Below are positions 26,921 to 35,262 of a stretch of DNA of 64,000 nucleotides, piece after piece (positions within the stretch are counted from its first letter, which is position 1; every line of letters starts with the position of its first letter). A program made the position numbers and the translations under genes. The notes below the pieces were generated by a model. That model was given only the letters and a program-made list of their open reading frames with translations, made no database searches and had not been told where the DNA came from. The DNA is taken from assembly GCA_041664345.1 (NCBI GenBank), contig JBAYKX010000002.1, positions 1-64,000 on the forward strand. Direction: 5' to 3'. This stretch comes from GWE2-40-63 sp041664345 (lineage in GTDB: Bacteria > Bacteroidota > Bacteroidia > Bacteroidales > SZUA-534).

Positions 26921-27484
26921 TTACGTTTTATTTCCAAATCCCTTCAACAGATAAGGAGCCGAAGCCGGAACCCTCCTGAAAGCATCGGAAGGACAATCCC
27001 TTGCAATGGAACATTGGTTGCAGTTTACACAGATTTTCTGCTGTACCTGCAATTGGAGCGAGCCGTTTCCGAAAGCCCCGCATCCTTTAACACATTTGCC
27101 ACAGCCAATGCAGAGTTCCTCAATTATGTGGTATTCAAAAAAGGGCTCTTCCACATATTTGCGCGAGATGGCCGCTGTTGGGCACAATTGGCTTTCGGCA
27201 CCGGTAGTTAATTCCTTGGTTTCGGGGCGGAGGTATCCGCTGCACAAATCGCAGTATCCGCACATTTCGTAAACATGCAGGCATTTTACCGCCGATTGTT
27301 CCAACACGCACGAGGTGGCACATTTGCCGCATTGAACGCATTTAGCCGGATCAATCTGCCATACCGTTTTTGAGGACAAGGTTCTGGTTAGCATTTCATA
27401 GCCAATGATTCCTATTCCTACCCCTATGCCTATTCTGACTCCCTTGTTGAGGAATTCGCGCCGGTTCAGTTTTTTATCGTCCAT
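26921..27484 (-). CDS. Tat-type periplasmic or membrane-anchored 4Fe-4S ferredoxin (NapG-like)
   Basis: 187 aa from the ATG at 27484; an upstream extension reads through repeat DNA and is rejected. The N-terminus MDDKKLNRREFLNKGVRIGI carries a twin-arginine motif (RREFL) followed by a hydrophobic helix, so export of the folded protein is likely. Cysteine sets include CVQCGKCATSC, MCGYCDLC, CIGCGKCVKGC and CVNCNQCSIARDC, enough for about four [4Fe-4S] clusters. It resembles NapG/NrfC-type ferredoxins. It precedes the NapH-like gene, a pairing like NapGH of nitrate reductase systems, but no reductase is present here. Confidence 0.87.
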   Translation of the reverse strand: MDDKKLNRREFLNKGVRIGIGVGIGIIGYEMLTRTLSSKTVWQIDPAKCVQCGKCATSCVLEQSAVKCLHVYEMCGYCDLCSGYLRPETKELTTGAESQLCPTAAISRKYVEEPFFEYHIIEELCIGCGKCVKGCGAFGNGSLQLQVQQKICVNCNQCSIARDCPSDAFRRVPASAPYLLKGFGNKT

Positions 27485-27577
27485 AATTATCAGTTTTTTG
27501 ACAATTAATTGAAATGACTTTCTTGAATAATTAACAAAGTTTAGATTAGTAAGAAAGCATTTTTGATATTTCCCCCT

Positions 27578-27682
27578 CCGGCCTTCGGCCATCCCGCTTT
27601 TGCGGGAACTTGCTCCGATTTGATTTTAGTGCAAAATTTTCACTACGAAGCAAGTGTCCCCCTGGGGGGACTTTAGGGGGGA
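27578..27682. repeat. Cluster of short GC-rich palindromes
   Basis: GGCC-TTC-GGCC (27580-27590), TCCCGC-TTTT-GCGGGA (27592-27607) and TCCCCC-T-GGGGGGA (27657-27670), then a further GGGGGG run. They lie between the NHL-like gene and the ferredoxin gene. The strings resemble intergenic REP sequences of Bacteroidota. Confidence 0.7.
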
Positions 27683-27745
27683 ATTAACTCAATTTACTAA
27701 CTTATTCATAATTTAAAAGAGCTACATTATTTTATATTTCTCAAA

Positions 27746-28726
27746 CTATTTCCTTTCAAAAACCATAACCTTGTTGTTTGCATCCAACACATAAATATTA
27801 CCATCCTTGTCGGTGGCTAAATCGTTTACTATGGCAGCTAAACTGCAATTCAAATCCGATGAACCGGTTAAACTTTCCGGACCGGCTACTACGCAAACGA
27901 ATTTGCCGGTTTGGCTATAAATTTTTATACGGTCGAGCCCTTTCTCGTAGGTTACAAATTCGCCATTGGGTAAAATTGCCAAATGGGCTGGATTGCAACA
28001 CCCGGCAAATCCTTCCAAATCCATGGATGTGGTTCCCCACGATGATTGCAGTTCTCCATTTCCGGAATAATTCTCCAACCGGTGCCTTCCCGGATTTACC
28101 ACCCACATATCGTTGAAGGCCCCAAAGGCAATCTCGAAATATAAACTGGGTATCACAAACCCTTCAACTCCTTTGGCCGTATCCCTTTTCCCAATAGTCA
28201 ACTGAAGTTCGCCCGCTTTGTTGTATTTTAAAATCAGGTTATTTTCAGCATCGGTGGCATAAATAAAGTCCCCATTTACGGCTATTGAGGTCAGGTAACT
28301 TTTTGTGTTGAAAGCGTTCCATGTTTTAATTTTTTCGCCGGAAGTGCGGTAATGTTCAATTTGGTTTCCAATTCCTAAATACAGGTTGTTGTTATCAACG
28401 GTAAGGCAATGTGCTGATGAATCAATTGGGAATCCGCCGGTTTTAGCGCCTTTTTTACTGAAAATGGAAACCTGTTTGTTACCGGTAATATAAACGTAAT
28501 TGCTGTCGTCAATGGCTATTCCATGGCTTTCATCCATCCCGGTGTTGAATTGCCTTATTTCCTGATAGCAAATTTTGGAAGGGTCAATTTGCCTGAACTT
28601 ATCAATGTTATATTCGGTTGGGTTTTCATCGGTTTGGGTGGATGGAGTAAATAAATCTTTTGCGATTAAAAATACCACAGCCAATAACAACAATACCGAA
28701 AAACCAATTATTACTTTTTGTTTCAT
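27746..28726 (-). CDS. Membrane-anchored NHL-like (six-bladed) beta-propeller protein
   Basis: 326 aa. An N-terminal helix (VIIGFSVLLLLAVVFLIA) anchors the protein, and the rest forms NHL-type blades: GIAIDDSNYVYITGNKQVSI, SIAVNGDFIYATDAENNLIL and DKDGNIYVLDANNKVMVFE. A CCNPAHL segment near residue 245 gives paired cysteines, echoed in the next upstream propeller (MCCNP, VCCNP). Its start overlaps the stop of that propeller gene in ATGA, so the two are translationally coupled. Probably a periplasm-facing part of the same assembly; ligand unknown. Confidence 0.82.
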   Translation of the reverse strand: MKQKVIIGFSVLLLLAVVFLIAKDLFTPSTQTDENPTEYNIDKFRQIDPSKICYQEIRQFNTGMDESHGIAIDDSNYVYITGNKQVSIFSKKGAKTGGFPIDSSAHCLTVDNNNLYLGIGNQIEHYRTSGEKIKTWNAFNTKSYLTSIAVNGDFIYATDAENNLILKYNKAGELQLTIGKRDTAKGVEGFVIPSLYFEIAFGAFNDMWVVNPGRHRLENYSGNGELQSSWGTTSMDLEGFAGCCNPAHLAILPNGEFVTYEKGLDRIKIYSQTGKFVCVVAGPESLTGSSDLNCSLAAIVNDLATDKDGNIYVLDANNKVMVFERK

Positions 28727-30153
28727 TTTCTACTTATATCAATACATACCATTGTTTTCGAATCGCGCATCAATAAGCGTCCATCGGCTATAGCCATTGG
28801 ACCCCAGGCATCCTGCCCATCAATAATTTTGGCTTTGCTGAGTACTTCAAATTTTGTAGTGCTTAGTCTTGCAATAGTGATTTCCCCTTCGTCGCTTAAA
28901 ATATAAAACTTTCCATCGGACAGAATAAACGGGCCTAACCCAAAACGGTCTTCTTTGCTGCTGGTCCACAGAATGTTTTTAAAATCATCGGGGTTGCAGC
29001 AAACAAACTGGTTCCGGGTGGCTGCTGCATCTTTAGGTTGAATGTTGTAAACCAGCCCATTATAAAAAATTGGTGTTTGCTGTTCCGATGCCATTCCTTC
29101 CGATGCTTTGTACAATTGAAGCGTTTTTGTTGAATAGCTATTTCCTTCTTTAATAACCTGAATTAAGGTGGCCCCGGCTCCATATCCGGCGGTCATAAAT
29201 ACTCTGTTTTGACCCACCATTACCGGCGACGGGGCAATCACCGATGGATTGAATGCTTTGGTTTTCCAAAGTACGGCCCCTTTATCTTCGCCTTCGGCCG
29301 AAATGCCGCATAAGGCTCCCAGTGCATTATACACATACATTTTTTTGCCATAAAAGGTCATGGGAACAATGGAAGAGTGCGACATTTTTAAATTGTCGGG
29401 ATTGGGGGTTTGCCAAACCGGTTTTCCGGTAGAACAATCAATGCCAACCATAAGCGACGAACCGCCCGGTGCAATAACGGCAATATCGTTATCAATTATT
29501 GGGCATTGCCCGGTGTACCATAGTGGCACTTCGGTACCGAATTCTTTGCCCAAATCCATTCCCCATAAAAAATCTCCTGTAATGGGATTGCAACACATAA
29601 CCTGACAGCGTGGACCAATAGTTACCACATATTTTTCGGTAACAGCCGGAATGGTGCGCGACATGCCATGGTTGCGTTTCAGGTTTACACGGTACCAACG
29701 GCGCCAGATTTCAGCCCCGGTTTCCAACGAAAAACAGCGAAGGGCGTCGTTTTTTTTCCTTTCATCGTAATCGAGAAGGTACACACGCCCATTGTAGATT
29801 GCCGGCGCGGCATGTCCCTCGCCCAATTCCACTTTCCAAAGGATTTTGGGTCCCGAAGGTTCCCATGTATCAATCAGTTTTATCTTTTCCTTATTGATGT
29901 TATCGAATTCAGCTCCTCTAAACCCAGGCCATTTGCCGGTCAGCTTTGTTTGGAATAATGAATCGTACTGCTTGAATTTTTCACCAATGATGATGGAATC
30001 TTCATGGAGTGAACTTTTGGGGGGACGGTTATCCATACCCGGAAGGTTCTCCGACAAATCCTTAACCGGATTATGGAAAAACCAATATAGGAAAATGGTT
30101 AACCCTATGAGGATGAAGAAATATAAAAAATATTGTTCTTTCCGTTTTGCCAT
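28723..30153 (-). CDS. Membrane-anchored PQQ-like beta-propeller protein with CCNP motifs
   Basis: 476 aa. A helix at about 9-27 (YFLYFFILIGLTIFLYWFF) anchors the protein, followed by a periplasmic propeller beginning KWPGFRGAEFDNINKE, close to the WRGxNRDG signature of its neighbours. Blades include ETGAEIWRRWYR, CSTGKPVWQTPN and DGRLLMRDSKTMVCID. Two CCNP motifs (VMCCNPITGDF and VCCNPDDF) supply paired cysteines not expected in a plain scaffold; they could form vicinal disulphides, as in PQQ dehydrogenases, but PQQ ligands were not recognised. Coupled by ATGA to the NHL-like gene. Confidence 0.84.
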   Translation of the reverse strand: MAKRKEQYFLYFFILIGLTIFLYWFFHNPVKDLSENLPGMDNRPPKSSLHEDSIIIGEKFKQYDSLFQTKLTGKWPGFRGAEFDNINKEKIKLIDTWEPSGPKILWKVELGEGHAAPAIYNGRVYLLDYDERKKNDALRCFSLETGAEIWRRWYRVNLKRNHGMSRTIPAVTEKYVVTIGPRCQVMCCNPITGDFLWGMDLGKEFGTEVPLWYTGQCPIIDNDIAVIAPGGSSLMVGIDCSTGKPVWQTPNPDNLKMSHSSIVPMTFYGKKMYVYNALGALCGISAEGEDKGAVLWKTKAFNPSVIAPSPVMVGQNRVFMTAGYGAGATLIQVIKEGNSYSTKTLQLYKASEGMASEQQTPIFYNGLVYNIQPKDAAATRNQFVCCNPDDFKNILWTSSKEDRFGLGPFILSDGKFYILSDEGEITIARLSTTKFEVLSKAKIIDGQDAWGPMAIADGRLLMRDSKTMVCIDISRK

Positions 30154-30242
30154 TAAAATGCCTCCTGAAATTCAATTCAATAAAGCAAAAATAATGGAAT
30201 TAATGAGTATTGGAACTTTGAATCAATCTAAATTGCAGGCTA

Positions 30243-31472
30243 TTACTTTTCTTTAATATTGTATGCCATGAGCGCTTTTCCATGACGAATATAAATCACT
30301 CCATTGTTTATTACCGGATGGGCAAAATGTTCATTGCTGCCCAAGTTGCATTTCATTTTGCCTGTTATTTCCATTTTAGTTCCAGTAAGGTTTATTAAGC
30401 TTATTTCGCCATTATCGGAGTAACAATAAAGCATACTATCGGCTGCAATTAAGCTGCCTTTAACAATTTGCAGCGAATCGGTCACTGTTCCTTTATTTGC
30501 ATCAATACATTTCAATTTTTTGCTCCGGTCGGTACTAAAAAGGTAACCGCCCATTTTAACAAATCCGTTAAAGTTATTTTTAATAGCGGCATTACTCCAT
30601 ATTTCAGTAATGTTTTTGCCATCTGGCGAAAGTTTAAGTTTAACAGCCCCATTTCCATCACCGGCTACATAATAAATAAAGTCATCGGAATATAAAGGAG
30701 TGTTGCATTGTTGTTTGTAGGTTACATTATTTTGTGGTTGGGACCACAGTAATTCGCCAGTATTGGCATCCAAGCCCATAATATAAAATGATGTGAGATT
30801 TACCAATAAATTAACCGAAGGGAGTTTTATAATCATTGGTGAGCAGTATGACACGGTATCACCCAACGCTTTCGATGTCCAAATAATGTCACCGGTAAAC
30901 CGGTTTAGCGCAGCCACATTTATATTGGTACCTCCAGGAAAGCAATAGAGTTTATCATTATCAATCAGCAACGATTCGGCATAACCCCAATAATTCATCA
31001 TTCCATCAAATTTTTCGGACATTTCCAGAGTCCATTTTTCTTTTCCGCTTTGTACCTCAAGGCAGGTAATCCGTCCATTGCCTGAACAAGCATACACTAA
31101 ATCACCTGCAACAGTTGGAGTTGATCGGGAACCCACATATTTATTTGAAGAACCGGTATATTCTTTGCCATTGGGGGTTTTCCAAACCAATTGTCCTTTG
31201 GTGTCAAAGGCAAATACATGACTGATAGTATCGATCTCACCATTTACAAAAATATTTTCGTCGGTTATTACCGGAGAACCATAACCATTGCCAATAGTTT
31301 CAACTGACCAAATTAAATCAGGTCCGCTTTCAGACCAACTTTTTAGAAGCTGGGTTTCGTTATATATACCGTCGCGGTTAATGCCCCGCCATTGGGCAGT
31401 TGTCTGAGAAAATACATTAAAACTAACAGATACCAATAAAAAAAAGAATACAGTGGATTTAGTAGGATTCAT
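30243..31472 (-). CDS. Secreted PQQ-like beta-propeller protein, paralogue A
   Basis: 409 aa with signal peptide (VFFFLLVSVSFNVFSQ). It begins with the signature QWRGINRDGIYNETQLLKSW, then GPDLIWSVE, shared with the two paralogues at 31.5 and 33.9 kb. Seven or eight blades follow (for example FDTKGQLVWKTP, VQSGKEKWTLE, DANTGELLWSQP). All three end with a conserved tail (HPVINNGVIYIRHGKALMAY). Fold is clear; ligand and partner are not. It is 89 bp upstream of the anchored propeller gene in transcription order. Confidence 0.84.
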   Translation of the reverse strand: MNPTKSTVFFFLLVSVSFNVFSQTTAQWRGINRDGIYNETQLLKSWSESGPDLIWSVETIGNGYGSPVITDENIFVNGEIDTISHVFAFDTKGQLVWKTPNGKEYTGSSNKYVGSRSTPTVAGDLVYACSGNGRITCLEVQSGKEKWTLEMSEKFDGMMNYWGYAESLLIDNDKLYCFPGGTNINVAALNRFTGDIIWTSKALGDTVSYCSPMIIKLPSVNLLVNLTSFYIMGLDANTGELLWSQPQNNVTYKQQCNTPLYSDDFIYYVAGDGNGAVKLKLSPDGKNITEIWSNAAIKNNFNGFVKMGGYLFSTDRSKKLKCIDANKGTVTDSLQIVKGSLIAADSMLYCYSDNGEISLINLTGTKMEITGKMKCNLGSNEHFAHPVINNGVIYIRHGKALMAYNIKEK

Positions 31473-31516
31473 AAATTTCGTTTTGACTGAGATTGAAAAT
31501 TAATAGAAACTTTTTC

Positions 31517-32782
31517 TTAGTTGCTTTTTATATTATAAACCATAAGTGCCTCGCCATGTCTGATATAAAGTTTTCCTTTATGTATGACCGGATGCATCCA
31601 GTGAGGTCCGGTTCCTTCAGCAATTTTAAAACTACTTATTACTTCGAATTTTTCAGGTTGCGCTTTTACTAATCCCACAAAACCTGTTTTTTCGTCGTAA
31701 ATATAAAGCATATCTTCGGCAGCAATTATGGAACCTTTGCATTTCCATTTTTCATCATACATTTTCTTTCCGGTGTTCCAATCCAAACATATCCAATTAC
31801 CGGTACTATTGTTCAACCAATTGGAACCGTAAATGAATCCGTTTACTAAAACAGCTCCACCATGGTGCACATCCAATACAGAATCGGTCCACACAATGGA
31901 AGCATTGTTCCCAGCATCAGTTATTTGTAGCATCATACCGCCTTGATTGTATCCACTGGTAACATATACTCTACCTTCGTGATAAAGGGGTGTTACACAT
32001 TTGATGGTAGCTTCTTTTCCTTTCGATGCTATTTGTGTGGGGGTGTATATATCAACATGATTAATTTTCCAAACAATTGTTCCATTAGACACATCCACGG
32101 CAAACACATACATTCCCGATACATTCACCAGCAGTTTTTTGCCATCATTTTCAATCAATATAGGGGAAACATATCCGGGAATGTCATTCAAACTTTCTGT
32201 TTTCCAAAGCAATTTACCTGTCGTCTTTTCTAAGGCAATGGTAGTTGTTTCATTACCGCCCGGGGTAAAATACAGTTTTTCGCCATCTAGAAGTAAGGAT
32301 TCCGCAATACCCCAAGGGCCAAAAGTTCCTTTGAAGGTTTCGCTGGCTTTAAGCAACCATACTATTGCGCCGGTGGTGGCATCCACACAAGTCAAGTCGC
32401 CCAGTCCGCTGGATACATAAACCCGGTCACCTTCAATGGTAGGAGTACAACGGCTTTCAGGAAACGATTCGTTCCAGGCACGGCCATAAGGGGTTTGCCA
32501 TTTTACAACGCCAACGGAATCAACAGCCACCAAAATATCATTGGCTTCATTGGTTCCAGTTAAAAACAGGGTATTGTTGCTAAATGAAACGGAAGAATTC
32601 CCTTTAGGCAAATCCTTAATCATCCATATTAAGTCTGGTCCATTTTCGGGCCACGATTTTAACAATCCCGTTTCTGAGGAAACACCAGTCCTATTATCTT
32701 CTCTCCATTCGCTTATGGTTTGGGCGTTAATGAATGGAATGGAAAGGATGAAAGCGAGGACAATTAAAGTAGAGGTTTTCAT
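31517..32782 (-). CDS. Secreted PQQ-like beta-propeller protein, paralogue B
   Basis: 421 aa with a signal peptide (LIVLAFILSIPFINAQ). N-terminal signature EWREDNRTGVSSETGLLKSW and GPDLIWMIKD; blades such as VDSVGVVKWQTP, ATTGAIVWLLKA, TTGKLLWKTE and VSNGTIVWKIN. The tail HPVIHKGKLYIRHGEALMVYN matches paralogues A and C. Compared with them it has a longer insert around residues 245-265 (KGKEATIKC). It is 44 bp upstream of paralogue A, so probably co-transcribed. Confidence 0.84.
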   Translation of the reverse strand: MKTSTLIVLAFILSIPFINAQTISEWREDNRTGVSSETGLLKSWPENGPDLIWMIKDLPKGNSSVSFSNNTLFLTGTNEANDILVAVDSVGVVKWQTPYGRAWNESFPESRCTPTIEGDRVYVSSGLGDLTCVDATTGAIVWLLKASETFKGTFGPWGIAESLLLDGEKLYFTPGGNETTTIALEKTTGKLLWKTESLNDIPGYVSPILIENDGKKLLVNVSGMYVFAVDVSNGTIVWKINHVDIYTPTQIASKGKEATIKCVTPLYHEGRVYVTSGYNQGGMMLQITDAGNNASIVWTDSVLDVHHGGAVLVNGFIYGSNWLNNSTGNWICLDWNTGKKMYDEKWKCKGSIIAAEDMLYIYDEKTGFVGLVKAQPEKFEVISSFKIAEGTGPHWMHPVIHKGKLYIRHGEALMVYNIKSN

Positions 32783-32873
32783 GATGTGTGGGTTTTATTG
32801 TTATTATGTAAATTTGGTATTGGAATCTTTTTAAAGAGTTTATAAAATATGCGGTGTTAGCCCCTTTGTTTGT

Positions 32874-33332
32874 TTATTTAAATAATCTTTCATCAAATGC
32901 AAATACTTCTTTATCAACAATCTTAACTTTATCAAAATGCGTATGCTGTGGATTTATTAAATAGTTATAATCACCCTGAACAACTGCTGAAGGAACTTTT
33001 AATACCAAATATTCATTTTTTAAGATAAAATCTTCTCCAATCTCCTGAGTTATATTTGAGTGTGGAAAACTTTTCCAGTCACGATGCAATGTTTCTTTAT
33101 CAAGGGTAAGAATTTCAATTGCATCAGGTATCTCAATGGTTATTAAATAGTAATCAGTTGGTAGTATTCCAATTGGAGTATGAACCGCTATTTCTGCCGT
33201 ACATAATGCTCTTGAATCAGAGGTGTATAGGGTTTTTGTTCCTATTTTATTCCATCTTCCGCCAGTCAATTCAGCTCCTTTTCCTGTCAAATCATTTGCA
33301 TATTTGTTTTTGGAAAGACGATAAACTCTCAT
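32874..33332 (-). CDS. RES-domain toxin
   Basis: 152 aa. RES family NAD+-degrading or ADP-ribosylating toxin: conserved Arg and Tyr at the start (RVYRLSKNKYANDLTGKGAE), then GGRWNKIGTKTLYTSDSRALCTAE with the Glu and Ser of the RES motif. Start overlaps the stop of the Xre gene in ATGA. Known relatives deplete cellular NAD+ when free of antitoxin. The pair sits between two propeller paralogues, so it is probably an insertion into that series. Confidence 0.88.
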   Translation of the reverse strand: MRVYRLSKNKYANDLTGKGAELTGGRWNKIGTKTLYTSDSRALCTAEIAVHTPIGILPTDYYLITIEIPDAIEILTLDKETLHRDWKSFPHSNITQEIGEDFILKNEYLVLKVPSAVVQGDYNYLINPQHTHFDKVKIVDKEVFAFDERLFK

Positions 33333-33742
33333 GCCAATACCCCGTATTCAATTTTTATTAATTCGTTCGTCACCATATTAATCCCAAATGAATTATCTAA
33401 TAATTCAATTGGTTTAATGCTTCCTAGGGCAATGTTTAATGAATTTAACCAACTTAAAAAATTATCAGTATTGCCAAATACCTCAATTCCTTTATTTAAA
33501 AGAATCATTATTTGCAGAAGTCTATCGGTATGAATTGAGTCAAACTTTCTTTTGTCCTTACGGTACCGTTGTATTGTCCTTTCTGATATATGTAATATCC
33601 TTGACCAGTCTGACAAATCAAACGGAAATTCACCAGTAATTTCATCAAAAGTATCCAAATCAACACCATTTCTGGAAGTCTCAATTAGACTCAAAACATT
33701 CCTGTTGTCTAAAGTCGATAAGGAAATTTGCTCAGCTTTCAT
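33329..33742 (-). CDS. Xre/MbcA/ParS-type antitoxin (DUF2384)
   Basis: 137 aa. N-terminal helix-turn-helix of the RES-Xre systems (SDWSRILHISERTIQRYRKDKRKF) and a C-terminal DUF2384 toxin-binding part (GIEVFGNTDNFLSWLNSLNIALGSIKPIELL). Binds and blocks the RES toxin and probably represses the operon. First gene of the pair, with a matching promoter close upstream. High A+T codon use compared with the flanking propeller genes is consistent with transfer. Confidence 0.88.
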   Translation of the reverse strand: MKAEQISLSTLDNRNVLSLIETSRNGVDLDTFDEITGEFPFDLSDWSRILHISERTIQRYRKDKRKFDSIHTDRLLQIMILLNKGIEVFGNTDNFLSWLNSLNIALGSIKPIELLDNSFGINMVTNELIKIEYGVLA

Positions 33743-33751
33743 TTTTTATTT

Positions 33752-33787
33752 CAAAGATACGCCATTATTTTAAATTCTTATGTCAAA
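33752..33787 (-). promoter_or_regulatory. Promoter of the Xre/RES operon
   Basis: On the minus strand TATCTTTG (33759-33752) matches TAnnTTTG, with a TTTG -33 element at 33787-33784. The spacing, 24 nt, is slightly long. The ATG at 33742 lies 9 nt downstream of the box, so the leader is very short. Autoregulation by the Xre protein is likely from family knowledge. Confidence 0.55.
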
Positions 33788-33858
33788 TGTCGCATTTCTT
33801 TAGCAAGTTGCCCAACATCCATATATCCAGTATTCAAAAATTTGTGAGTCCTTCTCAT

Positions 33859-35073
33859 TTACTGTTTTGCAATATCGTAAACCATGAGCGAAGTGCCATG
33901 GCGCACATACAGTTTTTTATTGGCAATTACCAAGTGCGCCCAATGCTGGTTGGCGCCAAACGGAACTTTAAACGAACTCACCAATTTGAATTGGTCGGCT
34001 TGTGGTTCAATCAGTCCAACCGAGCCGTTTTCGCCATAAGCGTAAAGCAACCCATCGGAATAAATTACATTGCCAGGAGCCATCAGGTTGGCGGAATAAA
34101 CCTCTTTTCCGGTATTCCAATCAATGCAGAATAGTTTCTTGTTTTTATCGCCAGCACCGTATATTTTGCCATTTACCAAAACCACACCTCCCATGCGGCT
34201 ATCGAGTAGCGGGTCGCGCCAAACTTCAGTTACACTGGTTCCAGCACTACTCAGTTTTAGCATTACCCCACCTTTGCCATACCCACTCAAGCAGTACAAA
34301 TAACCATTGCTATAAACGGTGGTATTGGGGTGAACCGACCATTGGTTGGGTTGGTCGTGTTTCCATAGCAACTTGCCATTGTCGCTATCAATACCAATTA
34401 TGGAGGAGGCAGTTTGTGCAACCAATATTTTTTTGTTACCCACTTGAATTAAGGTTGGGGAACCATAAGCACTTTTTTCGCCATTGCCATTACTTTTCCA
34501 GATAAGTTTTCCACTGTTTTTATCCAAGGCCAAAACATTTGCATCCACACCACCCGGTGTGCAGAATAGTTTGTTACCGTCAATCAACAGATTTTCTGTA
34601 ATTCCCCATTGAATGTTGCGGCCATCGTAATCATTTAATACATCAACCGTCCAACTGATTGAACCATCGTTTATGTTTAGGCAAACCAGTTTTCCAAAAG
34701 AGCTAATAATGTAAATGTTGTTTTCATCCACCAAAGGGGTAGAGCGCACTCCGTTCCAATTTTCAGTCCATTCAGTTCCGTATTCGGTTTTCCAAAGTAA
34801 GTTGCCGGTTAAATCAAGCGCATAAACAAAACCTTTATCGCCCACCATTCCTGCTGTGTAAATAGAATTTTCGGTAACAGCAGCTGATGCATGGCCATCG
34901 CCTAATTTGTCGAAATGCCACATCAGTTTTGGCCCTTCAGCGGGCCAACTTTTCAGCAGATCGGTTTCATTATAAATTCCGTCCCGATGGTCGCCACGCC
35001 ATTGTGCTATTGGTTGTGCCACTAAATTAAGTCCTTGTAAAATTAGCAGTATCGTTAGAATTTGATTTTTCAT
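33859..35073 (-). CDS. Secreted PQQ-like beta-propeller protein, paralogue C
   Basis: 404 aa with signal peptide (ILTILLILQGLNLVAQ). Signature QWRGDHRDGIYNETDLLKSW, then GPKLMWHFDKLGDGHASA; blades include LTGNLLWKTE, NDGSISWTVD, NSGKLIWKSN and DNGKLLWKHD. Tail AHLVIANKKLYVRHGTSLMVYD as in paralogues A and B. It is the first propeller in transcription order and faces the divergent C26 hydrolase gene across a 189-bp promoter region. It is separated from paralogue B by the RES-Xre pair, which suggests that the three were once contiguous. Confidence 0.84.
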   Translation of the reverse strand: MKNQILTILLILQGLNLVAQPIAQWRGDHRDGIYNETDLLKSWPAEGPKLMWHFDKLGDGHASAAVTENSIYTAGMVGDKGFVYALDLTGNLLWKTEYGTEWTENWNGVRSTPLVDENNIYIISSFGKLVCLNINDGSISWTVDVLNDYDGRNIQWGITENLLIDGNKLFCTPGGVDANVLALDKNSGKLIWKSNGNGEKSAYGSPTLIQVGNKKILVAQTASSIIGIDSDNGKLLWKHDQPNQWSVHPNTTVYSNGYLYCLSGYGKGGVMLKLSSAGTSVTEVWRDPLLDSRMGGVVLVNGKIYGAGDKNKKLFCIDWNTGKEVYSANLMAPGNVIYSDGLLYAYGENGSVGLIEPQADQFKLVSSFKVPFGANQHWAHLVIANKKLYVRHGTSLMVYDIAKQ

Positions 35074-35189
35074 AGTAAATATATTTTGGTGGTTACCTAT
35101 TGAATGTAAAAATCTTCAATTCATTAAATTATTGCAATATATAAAAATATTCATTGTCAATTTATATAGTTATTTGTGACCTATTAATA

Positions 35190-35222
35190 TTGTTGCTAAC
35201 ACAGCTAAATTTTATACTTTCG
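35190..35222 (+). promoter_or_regulatory. Candidate promoter of the C26 hydrolase gene
   Basis: TTG at 35190-35192 and TACTTTCG at 35215-35222 resemble -33 and -7 boxes, with the ATG at 35263. The -7 box differs from TAnnTTTG at one position. Confidence 0.4.
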
Positions 35223-35262
35223 TAAGGCTAATTGATGGATAAAAATTATTAAATATAAGTTC

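Noticed and set aside
27485..27592. 36-residue N-terminal extension of the Tat-type ferredoxin
   Set aside because: It reads into the palindrome cluster and would bury the twin-arginine signal, which must be near the N-terminus.
28723..35073. True PQQ-dependent dehydrogenases
   Set aside because: Propeller blades match the fold, but no PQQ/calcium ligand set or PQQ biosynthesis genes are seen; called PQQ-like only.
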